Shown here piece by piece: positions 50,501 to 61,859 of a DNA stretch of 64,000 nt (position 1 is its first letter; each line of letters begins with the position of its first letter). The stretch comes from Glandiceps talaboti (taxonomy: Eukaryota; Hemichordata; Enteropneusta; Spengelidae): contig NC_135568.1 of assembly GCF_964340395.1 (NCBI RefSeq), positions 1,311,501 through 1,375,500 on the forward strand, in the 5' to 3' direction. Below the pieces are notes generated by a model. The model did no database searches and had not been told where the DNA came from. It worked only from the letters and a program-made list of their open reading frames with translations. Position numbers and translations under genes: made by a program.

Positions 50501-52016
50501 TTCCTACTAATACAACAGCTCCCTCTATGGCAATGACTTGATGATACAATTGCATTCTCATCTCATGATATACACCTATATACCCATTCAACCCAGGTCA
50601 CAATATTTGTACCATCCATAGCATTAGCCAATGTTTATGCTTTGAAGTAAAAATTATCCAAAAATACTGGTACATGTAATACCAGTATGATAAACAAACT
50701 ATCATTTTGAAATAAAAAGTGCTAGGTATAATCTACATCACTCACACTTGTTTTTTATTTTATGGTTTTTTTTGAAGACAACTTTTAGTAAATGTTGCAT
50801 TTCACTTGGTGTCTGGTGTCTATTTAATCACTTTTGCAAACAAATTGATTTAAAAACATTGTTTTTGTTCTTGATTCCTTTTTATTAATTTACGCAACAT
50901 TTATTGGTAAAAAAGGTTTCTTCTTTGAACTATATTTCATAGACTACCACATTAATTTTGAGTAATGTTAAGATATGGATACTATATAGACACTTAAAGC
51001 TCTGAAGATTTGAAATCCTAGCAACAATGAAAGTATAACAATATTATGTTCCTGAAGGCAATGAAGGGTAACATAGGAAGGGTTACAATACAGTAACGGC
51101 ACAATACAATACAATACATTACTCTGAGTAACTTTCAAGTGGGTATACTTAGGAATAAATTAGTTTGTTTATAACTTTTGGAACTTTCATTGCTTTGAGA
51201 GAAAATCTAATACTATGTGAAGAGGTAAAAAACTATTCAGAAAATGTCTATTATGAGGCACTTGGAGAGTTTTCAATATTTTCTACAAAAAATATGTCCA
51301 ATAAACACCTCTGTCAGAGACACTGAAGAAGGAGAGGTGATTTGTTCAAAACATGTCTGTTTCTCAATCAAAAGTGGAAGATAAGAACTTGTTTATGAAT
51401 AAAGTTTTGCATTATACCTGTTTTGGTTGGCCATACTTTGCAGCAAACAGACTAAGGATTCCAGTACCACAACCAATGTCCAAAACAACCTGTGGATTAA
51501 TAAATCTAAATATTTTACTTTTGCAATCAAGCTAGGGAGTAGCAGAAAGTCACATTTGCAAACAAGCTAGGGAGTTGCAGAAAGTCACATTTGCAAACAA
51601 GCTAGGGAGTTGCAGAAAGTCCAAATGATAATCAGAATACACAGTATGGCGTACAGTCAAATTAAATCAAACTATCCTATAACATCTACAAAATATACAA
51701 ACTTACCCAAACTCTTTTAAGATATCAAAAAATAAATTATCTGATATGAGATAGGAAATGAAATGATGAGAAAAACTTGGAAATAATTGCTGGAAGTACA
51801 TTACCAATATGAATTATTTAAAAAAACATTGTCTCACCTTATCTTTCAACCACTCTGCATTCTGTACAATAGCTTCTCTGTATGCATTAGTTCGGACATC
51901 ATCACTTAACATTTCATAATGAATTTTCTGTTGAAAAGATCAGTGATTGCTAAAAGTATACATGAACCACTTATGTGTACAATATTTGTAAATTCAATAA
52001 CACCAACAACAAAATC

Positions 52017-52065
<49 letters not shown>

Positions 52066-53594
52066 TTTCATATTTACTGGTCCTACCCAAATGATTCTGG
52101 TCAATTGTTACATTTGTAGAGATCTCTGTGATCATCAACGTACTCGTACTCAAGACATACGTACCGTACCGTACACCGTACACCGTACACGTAGAACAAC
52201 ATATACATCAAATGTTTATCACCCTGTCTCAAACACAACCCTAACACCTTACCTATTCTACATTCTTACACCCTCATAGAGTTTTAGACAGCTTTCATTT
52301 GAGAAAATGTAAAATTTCCAATTTCTTAAAGAACTTACTACATTTGCATAGCTATCAAAATAATCTTCATTTTGCCACATCTCTGCTTCCCATTCAACTT
52401 TGCTCTTATCTGTCACATGATTGGCTGGAATATAACCCTTTTTGTCATTGATGACTGCCCACCACCAATCATCATTGGGTTTACTTATAACTTTGATTTC
52501 TTCTCCCTTTAAAAAACTCAGCTGTAATATTGAAAGTGAAATAGACATAATGGTCAGTGAGTGATTACTTCAATCGTCTTATACTACAGAATCTACTCTT
52601 TCAAAATTACTGAGAAATAGAAAAATTAAAGCCAAATTAAAAACAACTTTTTGATTCCCTGAACTCATCAAGATTTAGATGTTGATCTAAGTTTTTTGTT
52701 GAGAAAACCCCGAAAAATTGCACACAAGTATAGAACTTTAAAAAAAATATCACATTGACAAGAAACAGAGTTTTGCAGTATGTTTCATATCAAAGGTTGG
52801 CAAACTTTGCTGGTAAAGTGACAAAATCTGGTAAAACTTGCATAGATTTCCATACATCAAGTTGTACACATTTTGTGGAGAACCCAATTTCCAGTATGAC
52901 TACCAACAAAAATCACTTTCAGGTGTATTTTGCTACCCAAGACAAAAATATTTATCCCTAAAAAAATTCAAATCCACAGTGATCCCAACTCTTGTAGAAA
53001 GATGTGTATATTGAATTTGAACCACATTTATTATTTCTAGTCGCATAAATTAAATTTGAATAAAATAGAGAAATTGAAAAAAATAATAATTGTGGTTTTT
53101 TATATATGGCTCCAGTAGTAAAATGGGAGAATTAGACATTGACAGTGCTTTCAGTATAGTTTGATGTTTGAAATGTACACAAAAAAAGACAAGTGAAATG
53201 TTGTGTATCACAGGGACTTATCAGTTTCACTTTTAATCTATCAATACATACTATTACCACTTTATACTAAAAGTAATTATTTTATTTTAAGATTATAATT
53301 TACCTGATTATCTTCAGTTGCACTGAAATCTGAAAATGCAACCCAATTCTCCAAAATTTCGTCGTCAACATAATTATCCTGGCAGTCGTTGCCTTGTTCG
53401 CACTCCTGGTGACTTCTTTCAGATTTGGTTAACTCAAGTTCGACGTCCCCACCACTAACCCGGTTCTCAATCTCATGTTTTGTGATTTCACGACCCGTCA
53501 ATGTCAATTCGTTAAAAATTGAAACACATACATCACTCTCTGTTCCAGTCGAATGGTCGAATATATATTGTACTTGATCAGATGTGTTACTCAT
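44527..53594 (-). CDS. PRMT2: protein arginine N-methyltransferase 2, complete
   Basis: SAM-dependent type I arginine methyltransferase with an SH3 domain. Ten coding exons: 53594-53304, 52521-52339, 51927-51838, 51489-51418, 50397-50233, 49754-49582, 48199-48070, 46244-46108, 45547-45379 and 44559-44527. Phases agree throughout; the sum is 480 aa against 433 in human from memory. SH3 about 83-137 ([27 protein letters not shown]), split after DNQ. Methyltransferase motifs: LDIGCGTGI 191-199, VYAVEAS, double-E loop [13 protein letters not shown] with E260 and E269, and THW loop 416-418. The C-terminus [15 protein letters not shown] is followed by the 33-base last exon [10 protein letters not shown], like vertebrate VFPIWR. 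The N-terminus is longer and acidic. All catalytic motifs look intact. The exon 48199-48070 donor is multiplied about 26 times. Confidence 0.96.
46317..46500 (+). repeat. 33-36-bp array grown from a hairpin element (PRMT2 intron)
   Basis: It starts with a fold-back, TAGACCCTCCACTCAGTGG and TTGGAGGGTCTATGG, of the same family as 22644 and 31866. It then repeats TATGGTTTGTACATAGACCC and TCCACCCACTGTC five times, with the middle copies reading ATATACCC. Confidence 0.88.
46642..48100 (-). repeat. PRMT2: 55-bp minisatellite made of exon end plus splice donor (PRMT2)
   Basis: About 26-27 units. On the gene strand each holds about 31-33 bases of exon 48199-48070 (ACATGAATACTGTACAGATT and CAGGACCTAGAG) followed by GTATGTTTACAGTCTATGTG-type intron sequence, so each repeats the donor GAG|GTATGT. 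Around a quarter of units have GTTTGT instead. Variants (CAATC/GAATC, ACAG/ACTG before TAAAC) recur in blocks, indicating higher-order duplication. The donor nearest the exon (48070|48069) keeps the frame. Any distal donor adds VCLQSM and a stop, and 55 is not a multiple of three. Confidence 0.95.
48226..48893 (-). repeat. 39-bp minisatellite just upstream of PRMT2 exon 7
   Basis: About 17 units of ATGAATACCCAGAATACACC plus ACACTTTTACTTACCAGTC on the gene strand, with 42-43-bp variants to the right. The 39-bp unit has no stop in one frame (([13 protein letters not shown])n), and that frame runs unbroken into exon 7. Each unit includes a TTTTACTTACCAG acceptor-like sequence, but joining exon 6 to it would shift frame. 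Intron of PRMT2 (48200-49581). Confidence 0.9.
49090..49253 (+). repeat. tandem duplication of about 80 bp, PRMT2 intron
   Basis: ATTATCATGTAGGCATAAAT and GTACTTGTGTAAGTAATCAT occur twice. Confidence 0.85.
51524..51625 (+). repeat. 36-bp tandem repeat, three copies, PRMT2 intron
   Basis: CAAGCTAGGGAGTTGCAGAA and AGTCACATTTGCAAA repeated directly beside exon 51489-51418. Confidence 0.9.
52007..52063. repeat. (CAA)n microsatellite, PRMT2 intron
   Basis: Nearly perfect CAA repeats; a short CCGTACA repeat follows at about 52163-52190. Confidence 0.95.
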
Positions 53595-54337
53595 TTGATT
53601 AGCTGGTGTTATAACCCTCCAAACCCCCTAAACCAATGTGTCTCTTCCGGCTTTACTATCATTTGACCTTGCAGTGAACTCTGACCACAAGTGACCAGTG
53701 ATTAGTTTGTTCATTGTTTAATTTCTCAAGCATGAGGTTTTTTGAAGCGAGTGTTTGTCGCCAAACGTATGACTTTCTCCTCTATCAAACTTTCGCAATT
53801 TCATATCATAGCAAATAATTTATTTCAAAGTTGTTCTGTTTGAAAGTACGGTAGGAAACGACGTGAAGGGAGAGAGAGCTGGTAAAAACAAACGAACATT
53901 GCAAGTACGCCTCTTAATTTGGGGGCGCCATTTATCTACCATACATGTTCCTATAATAGAGATCCTGAAACTACAACAAGCATAACAAGGTACGTACGTC
54001 TCGCGTCTGGCATGTCTGTCGGTGAATAAATTAGTATATCGCCCTAGTGACGCAGTCATGCAGATAAATATTTCATTTATATTATTGGAAGATTAACATT
54101 CCCAATGTTAGTTTGGCCATGGATGTAAATATAGCGATGATATATTTAACAAATTTATACCTTAATTGTTCATTTCAGAAATGACTCAGTGATTGCAACA
54201 CACATAGTAACTTCTACATTTCGATTGATCACATATTGCCAGCTGTAATCACCAAGGCAACGGGAGACTGTTTGTCACGTACAGACTTAACCCCAGTATA
54301 TATATCATAGTTTGACACGGAAATAAAATCAAGCGTC
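53595..54337. promoter_or_regulatory. shared promoter region of PRMT2 (-) and CNP (+)
   Basis: 743 bases separate the two start codons. CpG is enriched at about 53750-54060. GGGGGCGCCATTTATC (53928-53943) carries a YY1-like CCAT core. A donor AACAAG|GTACGTACG near 53989 and an acceptor TTCATTTCAG|AAATG near 54179 would give CNP a 5' non-coding exon. Exon assignment is inference. Confidence 0.45.
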
Positions 54338-57300
54338 ATGGGAACCGACCAGATTGCTACTATTAAGATAGCCGTGTTTACAACAGGTGTCGCCTGCTGT
54401 CTGGCCTACGTTGTTTTAAAAGTTGTTCCTAATATAATGGCTCGTTATAGACACCGTAAACGGACAGACGATGGCATAATTGATGGAGATGTCACGGAGA
54501 TTGATGGATTGGAAGTGAAATCATCATGTTTACCACCTTTGATGTCAGCTCAACAAACACCAGTTGAAGTTGAGGAAGAAGAGAAAATAACAGACCCCAC
54601 GTTAGACTATCCATTTTTGACCGATTCGAAAACCATCAGGTTTATCCAAAGATCCAATATTATGTTTATTATGCGTGGACTTCCTGGTAGTGGCAAGACA
54701 CATGTTGCTGAAATGATAAGAGAAACGTACAGTGACTCCATTATTTGCTCAGCTGATGATTTTAGAATGGTTGATGGAAAATATGTCTTCAATCCTGAGA
54801 ATCTGCAGAAAGACCATGCAAAGTGCCAGGCATTTGCAAAGCAATGTTGTGAGAAAAAACACAACGTTGTTGTTATCGATAACACAAATGTCCGTGGTTG
54901 GGAGATGAGGTATTATCTAGATCTTGCAAACCAGAAAAACTATACTGTAGTACTAGTAGAACCCAAGACGTCTTGGAAATTTGATGCCCATGAGTTAGCA
55001 AGAAGGAATAAACATAATGTTCAACTCACTCTTTTGCAAAAGAAAGTACAGTCATTTGAGACGATGATTCCTTTATTTTTTGGCTGGTTCCTGAACTACA
55101 CTGACTCAGCCAAAGTACGGAAACAAGGACAAGATGTATACAAGAGTCTACAACAGATACCAGAGTTTGTGGACAGGTTTAAGATGTGTGTACACGGGGG
55201 TGAGTCCTAAAATCTGTATCACATTGTTATATGTTACAATGATTACTTTACAACTTAAGTTTAAAGGCCCATAATTCAGTCCCTGATTCTAGTGCTATCC
55301 CATAATTCAATCCCTGATTCTAGTGCTATCCCATAATTCAATCCCTGATTCTAGTGCTATCCCATAATTCAATCCCTGATTCTAGGGCTATCCCATAATT
55401 CAATGCCCGATTCTAGTGCTATCTTATCAGTAATCAATAGAGCTCCATAAGGAGTTATTCTTTAGATCTCATATTGTTTTCTGACGCAATGAAAAATAAT
55501 CCTGGTTGTAGAGTATCTTGAGAAGTGATGTAAAAAGACCTCAGGCTTTGACAGTACTACCCCTTGGGAAAATATTGATAGTGGTGTTTTTGATTTCGCA
55601 CTCATTGCCAATGTGCGAATTAAGCAGAAATTAAACCCCTGGGCCACTAAATAATTAACCACTTTACAGTATTTCATCAAGACCAAATTGTTTCTGAATA
55701 TGTAGCTCTACCAAAAAAAAACCTTGTTTATCACCTAAATTTTAATCCTGTTATCAGACATTGGTATGTCAGCTGATATACATCAACAATAACCACACCC
55801 AAAAGTGTAAAAAAAAAAAAAAAAAATTAGCATTCACCATATGTAAATATTTCATTTTTTAATAATTAATACAAATGTTAATTTTCAAATTGAAAGTCAT
55901 CTGTGTTGGTAAACCATAGTATTGAATTTAAGTTTTGTTCCAAACACAACTTTGAAAATTTACCTTGAAATTTTTGACTGCATAGTTCAGTCTTTGTTAG
56001 TAAGGTCACATGTACTGAATAGCAGGTCAATCTGTTGACAAAGACTGAAGTGTGGTTTCAGGTAAAATTTTCAAAGCTGTGTTTGGAGCAAAAGTTGAAT
56101 TGACTCACTACAAATGTTAATTATTTTGCATTGTGTTAGTGAATAGGTAGAACTAACATTATGCCATACACCAGCCAAGTTGAACAAAGAATATGGAATA
56201 TATACTCTGGTTGTTCATGGCAACACGTGTCTACATCACTGGTTCTGATGTGTTCGAAATATGAGTCAAAACGTTCAAAATGGCCATTACTCTCTCCGAT
56301 TCTTCTTTGATATTACTGGCACTCACTTCTGGTATAATTATGTTATTCTCAAATATTTTTCTTCATTCAGCCAGAAACTACTTGTGACCTAAGAGTTGTC
56401 ACTACTTATCTAGCAACTCGGAGTAACTATGACTCATAAAGTAAATCGTATTTTCCTTGGCTGAACAAAGAAAAATATTGGGGAATAACAGTTGATATAA
56501 TATATTGATCCACCATCTGTCATGAATATAAAATACTAGAGAAATAGTATTACTATTATTATTATTTAAAATTATGATTTTACTGCAACTTTGTCCTAAG
56601 GCCTAATAAAAAAAATTGTTTGGTTCCAGTTACCCTACCCCACATAGATTTTCATGCCGACCCTAAACTTTTTTTTATGTATTTGAGAAAAAAAAATCAT
56701 GAAAATTATGAAGTCTCGCAAGAAATAGTGGATATGGAAACTGACATCAACTGAAAAAGACAACATAAAACTGTTCTTCCAATCTGTAATGGCTGTACAT
56801 CTGATGAAAAGTAACCAATAACACAGATACCAAATGGAAAACAACAGAAAACATAACTACCTGACCTAGACACTCACATATGAAAAAAAAAAAATATTAA
56901 AAAAAAAATGAAATAAAAAATCTACCTACCCCACCTATTCTAAAATTGAGTGTATTCAGAACCACAGAATATTTTTTTGTTAGGCTTAACGATAATAAAA
57001 TTTACAGTGCCAACAAAGAGAAACATAAGAGTACCATAAGGTGACCTATACTGTCCATGATGTGAAAACAAATGTAAACACACCATAAATAATTCTAGCC
57101 CAGGGATAGTATCAAAACATGTTTTTTAAATTTAATAAAAAAACAGAATAATGTACGCCTACTTATTGCTGATCAATTCTAATAAATTATGACAATAAAG
57201 TTTAGATTTATTTGAACTGTTGCAACGAGAAGATATAAATAATGGTTTTTATGACCTATGAATTGAAATGAGACATCAGTGTGAGACAAAATGGGAAAAG

Positions 57301-60164
57301 TTTGATTAGAAAATACTATAGAATTTTAGTGTTTGTGGTAAAAGTAATGGTATTTAGTATTTTATACTTGTAACTTTTGTCTTTTCATATCACCTCAAAT
57401 AGTGTAACATACTACAGTATGTACCATCATAACAAGACCCCTAGATAACCTTTGACCTGTTGACAGACTAAAAACTGACTCGCACCTTTCTATAGGGAAT
57501 ACTAATAGTCTGTGCCATCATCATGCATCACAAGATCTCTAGATAACCTTTGACCTCCGTTGACTGACTAAACTGACTCACACCTTTTTATAGTGAATGT
57601 TACCAATAGACTACTTTCAGGAATGTTACATCTGAAAAAAGTACAAAATTTAGTCCAAATGTTGATGGTAGTAATTTGGTCATAAATTTGAACTTTGAAG
57701 TCTTTTTACTACCAGTGATTGATAAAGAATAAACACATATCTATATAAATTTCAGATTTAGATATTTGTATCCTTATTGTTAGTAAAGCCAACAATTTTT
57801 ATTGATTTTTCTTGTTAGGGTTGTAACAAGTGGTTTAGGTGAAGGATAAACTTAGGACATTATTGGTAACTTAATGTTGAAAGATAGATCATAGGGCGGA
57901 TTGTAAATTAACATACCAACTGTTGAACTGAATCAGGTACATTGTTGTTGAATACATGATGTTATTTAGTTGTAAGCACTTCCTGATTTCAAGTCAAAAC
58001 ACGTATTTCTTATAGTTACAGTGCTTTAGGTCATTTTGATGTCTGTCTCTATTTCTCAGTCTGATTTCTTTGGCACCAATAGTTTTCCTAAACATCAAAT
58101 TTCTTTTCCATTTTAACTCTTCACTACATATTTTTGATTGTAGACAGCAATGATATAATTGTACTTATTTATGAATAAATGCAAACATTTGTAATACATT
58201 TATAGAGTTATTAATAATATTTACAGTTCTGTTCAATTTAATTTTTACTTGTTGAAAATTGCCTACTCACGGGATGGTGTGAAACTAGTGATAGATTCAA
58301 GCTGTATGTACTAAATTACTGATAAGTGTATTGTGAATTAGTCTAGTTCCTTCCTATACAATATCGTTACGATTTATACCTTCATTCACAGTCTAGTCAA
58401 AGTCATTGCTCTAGAAGTCCTGAGATGTAATTTAAAATTCATCCACAGACACCCACACAGTCATTAACATCATGTCTTTGTTAATCAATCACACAATTCT
58501 AACCAATAACACAGTCCCTCATAAATTCAGTGTTTACTGGGGCAGTTATGTAATGTCCAAATATGGTATATTTATGTCCAAATATGGTATATTTGTCAGC
58601 TCAGGATGCTACTTATACACTGTTATACACTAGCTGGGGTTCACTGATTGGATGAACAACTTTCTGTGCTGTTTGAGGGACTTTGACCAGAATATGGTTA
58701 CAAAGCACAGTTGGTATCCAGACTAGATTTAAAATAATACATTCAAATGTGTTAACTTTAAAGTCTTACTTTGATAGTCCAGTTCAGTGTGCCCTCTAAT
58801 GATAGCCACATTTTCTTGTTCTGAGTCAAAATGAGAAAAACTGGGATTTCATGAGAGTCACCACATAGTAAGAGATAAGGGAACACCAGATTTTGGTGTG
58901 TGACTAGAAATTGTCAGTGTATGAGTTAAATTGGCTTAGAGAGAGTACACAGGTCCAGTCATTACAACTACCGATAGATAATACATATCACATGATATGA
59001 CAATAAGTGTTATATAGTCTAGTTACTATACATGTAGTAATTCTCTATCATCTCTTTCTAACGTACAGTCAAACGGACAAATTCTATCCAAAATCTAGCT
59101 AAATCTCCTGCTAGGGAAGGGATGAACAGTACCTGTCAGTAGTAACCCATCACACACACATTGATAGGTGGTTGTAATTGGTTACTTCGTTCAGTTTACA
59201 ACAAATTCAACCAGTCTTAATGTAGGACATGTGAGGATGTGATAAGGCCATGATGTTTATCATGTTTATACCAATGCTTCAGTAGCATTAAACTCTTGTC
59301 ACTGTCGGTGGTACTAGTAAAATCAGAATTCTGTGCTGGAGTAACCCATTTGACTACTAGTATACAGTGGCACTGATTATAATGCATATAGGAGTTGTGA
59401 CTGACTAGTAATCTTCCATTTTGTAATTTTGTCTTACAGATCCCAGTGCAGCATTGAATTTTAATGCCTATTTTTCAGCTGATTCCTTTGTTGTTGGGAC
59501 ACACATGCTGCACTGCACTGCCAAATTTTGTGCCAGAGGTAAAGTACCCGACTCCTATACATATGCCAAACATGAAGGAGTTCTGCAGTCACTTGGTAAA
59601 GCTTTCACAACACAAATAATTGGTTTCTTTGTGACACCACGGACACTTGGTGTACGGCTAAAATTGACACCAGAACAGAAAAAAATATGGGGTCAAGAAG
59701 ACGAGAAAGATTTTGTGCAGGATACAGAAACCTCTATAAATCGGTATATCAGTGCAGCTAAAGGTCGTCGAGGGAAAGGATCCATGCATGACATAAGCAA
59801 TCATCAAACTAAGGCTCCAGTGATGTCATGGGAGAAACGAGGTGGACAGCAGCCACAGAATACAGCAGACGATGAAAGTCTATTTCATAGCTTCCAAAAA
59901 TCCAAATTCGTTCCAACATCAGGTGTCGGTAGCCGAGCTCATCTCACTCTTGGCTGTAGAAAGGGAATCACTGCAGTTCAAACTGGTATTGATTTGGTGG
60001 ATATCATAGATGCTGAGCAGGAAGCCATGGCAACTAAAGATAGAAATGTCACATTAATGTTGCCAATCCAAGGAGGTACCCTTCGTTGTTATGACAACAA
60101 AACCTGGATGGTATATTTAGATGTGCCAATCACAGTGGGTTCATTATATTCAGGATTTTACTGA
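54338..60164 (+). CDS. CNP: 2',3'-cyclic-nucleotide 3'-phosphodiesterase (CNPase), membrane-anchored form
   Basis: Two coding exons, 54338-55199 and 59440-60164, joined in phase 1 (HG|DPSAAL): 528 aa against about 420 in human. Start ATGGGAACC in good context. Residues 8-33 form a hydrophobic segment followed by RYRHRKR, consistent with an N-terminal membrane anchor facing the cytosol. The kinase-like domain carries the P-loop GLPGSGKT (114-121), DNTN (181-184), LVEPKTSW and PLFFGWF. The 2H phosphoesterase domain carries both catalytic motifs, HCT at 312-314 and HLT at 455-457, and cleaves 2',3'-cyclic nucleotides to 2'-nucleotides. The protein ends SLYSGFY, aligned with vertebrate FTGYY, so the vertebrate tail with its CTII prenylation box is absent. 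An insertion of about 50 residues (about 375-445, basic then polar) separates the two H motifs. Confidence 0.95.
55267..55430 (+). repeat. 31-bp tandem repeat, five copies, CNP intron
   Basis: CCATAATTCAATCCCTGATT plus CTAGTGCTATC, repeated just after the donor of the first CNP exon; it does not include the donor. Confidence 0.92.
55922..56104. mobile_element. fold-back element, about 183 bp, CNP intron
   Basis: The left arm TTGAATTTAAGTTTTGTTCC through CAGTCTTTGTTAG pairs with the right arm (reverse complement TCAATTCAACTTTTGCTCC through CAGTCTTTGTCAA) over about 75 bases with mismatches. Only one copy seen in the window. Confidence 0.75.
56341..56490. mobile_element. fold-back MITE (family B, copy 1), CNP intron
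   Basis: Ends TGTTATTCTCAAATATTTTT and the reverse complement of the right end, TGTTATTCCCCAATATTTTT, pair for over 35 bases (to CAGCC). Inner GTGACCTAAG and GTCACTACTTATC. Copy 2 is at 62226-62377. Confidence 0.75.
56598..56991. mobile_element. possible MITE with 45-base inverted ends, CNP intron
   Basis: Left AAGGCCTAATAAAAAAAATT and GGTTCCAG against the right end reversed, AAGCCTAACAAAAAAATATT and GGTTCTGAAT. CCTACCCCAC occurs inside both arms. Diverged and A-rich, so less certain. Confidence 0.5.
57413..57605 (+). repeat. tandem duplication of about 105 bp, CNP intron
   Basis: CTAGATAACCTTTGACCT, GACTGACTAAACTGACTC and CACCTTTTTATAG-type segments occur twice. Confidence 0.8.
58785..58952 (+). 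mobile_element. hAT-like MITE with 8-bp target duplication, CNP intron
   Basis: Begins CAGTGTGCCCTCTAATGATA and ends TTAGAGAGAGTACACAG. It is flanked by GTCCAGTT (58777-58784) and GTCCAGTC (58953-58960), a 7-of-8 match. CAGTG ends and 8-bp duplications are typical of hAT elements. 168 bp, non-coding. Best-preserved boundaries of the four copies. Confidence 0.8.
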
Positions 60165-61859
60165 AGATATTTGATGTAAACATGAAATATGTCCACCACA
60201 GAGTAAACTGTATACTAACATTTGCAGAATATGTGCTAAGAATTTCTTGCTTGTAAATGTGCAAAATGGAATTCTGCTGTGTACAATCAGTTTCCATTGT
60301 GTTGACTGTGTTCAGTGAACTGTAGTGTTGTGGTTACAATGCAGCTAAAAAAAGTTGTTTTTTTCAGTGACAAAGCTAGTATTTCTGTGTTCATATCAAA
60401 CTGGCAACATACCTAACCAACATATGGTACCAACCCAATGATTTAATAATACAGCTCAGTAATGGGTTATTTTTTTGATTGGACTACTGTAGTTAGTATT
60501 TCAGTGCTTTTACCATGGTAACACCCATAGTAACCAGCATACTTTAGCAACTGGAATTATAGTATGATGTGTAGTCACCAGCCCAATAATTCTGCTAGCC
60601 TGAGTGTTGACACCAGGCTGATACTAGGGCTTGCACAGTTGAAAGGGATTCCCATCACTCTACTATGGTATTATACTAGTCCAGTGTGTGGAGGTAATAT
60701 CATAACTAGGCAAAGCCCATAAGCTCGCGCAGGGTAGATTCACTTGTGACTGGCTGCCTGGGCCAGGGTACGGGTTCGTACACTTGATTTACAGTGATGC
60801 CTCGATACTCACTACAATGTTACGATAATCGTGCCAACAGGCCTACTAATACAATATTGCAATGCATGGCGATGTATATGATGATACGGTAGCACGCGCG
60901 TGGAGAATGCACGTAGTAAAATTCATGTAGTATATATGGAAGGAGCATGCGTAGTCAGTGTGCACCGCTATGCATCCCTGGGAGAACCACCAATCTTTTT
61001 TCACATAGTATATACAACGCGTATGCGTACTAGTCATTGAGTCGCTATGCGTCAGCTTCACTGCCGCTGCATGCGCTATTATTATTAAGGGGAGATATCT
61101 CCATGCCCAGTGTTAACATACATGAGTCTGACACTGGGCTTGCAAATTTGAAAGGGGTTATTGAACTGTATCCTAATGGAGATACTTTATGAAGCAGTGT
61201 ATAAATATCACTATTCATACTTATTAGGAAGGTTTTTTTTTCAAAATGTTTGAAGTTCTCTATACCTAGATGTGAAATTAACATGTGTAGATAATAAAGT
61301 CACTTTGATAACATGTGTAGATAATAAAGTCACTTTGATGATGACAATATAATCCATCCTCTCAGACGAGGTATACAGTTAGAAGTTTTACAAATCATAT
61401 GCAATAATTTGGAGAAACTTTATGATTTAGTTAGTCACTACTTAACAGTTGATAAAATTAATATAATTCTCATTTACTAAACTGAGATGTGATTTCTGTT
61501 GGGTGACGAGTTGAAATGTATTTCTGGGTGATGTGTTGCCAATCTATTTCTAGAAAGGGATCTAATAGTTTAGAAAGGGATCTAATAGTTTTATTTTCAT
61601 ACACTCTAACAAAGGATGAAATATTTATGTGTATGTTTATATAGAAATGTGAGTGAGTCAGGTGCAAGTATTTTTTGATTATTTAACTTATCAAAAAAAA
61701 AACATACAAAGAAAACACATTATGAACTCTTTGGATCAGTCAGATAATCTTTATTAATACATTATTTTCTACAGTGATTGTTTGGAATATAAATTTATGA
61801 ATAAATCAAATGTACAGATACCAAGAAATGTTTATATTTTGTCATTGATAGTTCTTTGC
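60165..61859. other. CNP 3' region with a CpG-rich islet between direct repeats
   Basis: 60830-61080 is rich in CpG (for example GCACGCGCGTGG, AACGCGTATGCGTAC). About 50-base related segments flank this area: TAGGGCTTGCACAGTTGAAA near 60628 and TGGGCTTGCAAATTTGAAA near 61137. A 33-bp direct duplication (TAACATGTGTAGATAATAAA) lies at 61276-61341, containing AATAAA that may end the CNP transcript. Confidence 0.5.

Larger units (their letters stand above)
56992..59439 (+). other. remainder of the CNP intron
   Basis: Apart from the duplication at 57413 and the MITE at 58785 no element or nested gene is visible. Confidence 0.5.

Noticed and set aside
53188-54060. Extra minus-strand frame at 53820-54059 as an upstream gene
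   Set aside because: Lies in the PRMT2/CNP shared promoter with no splice support or protein-like features.
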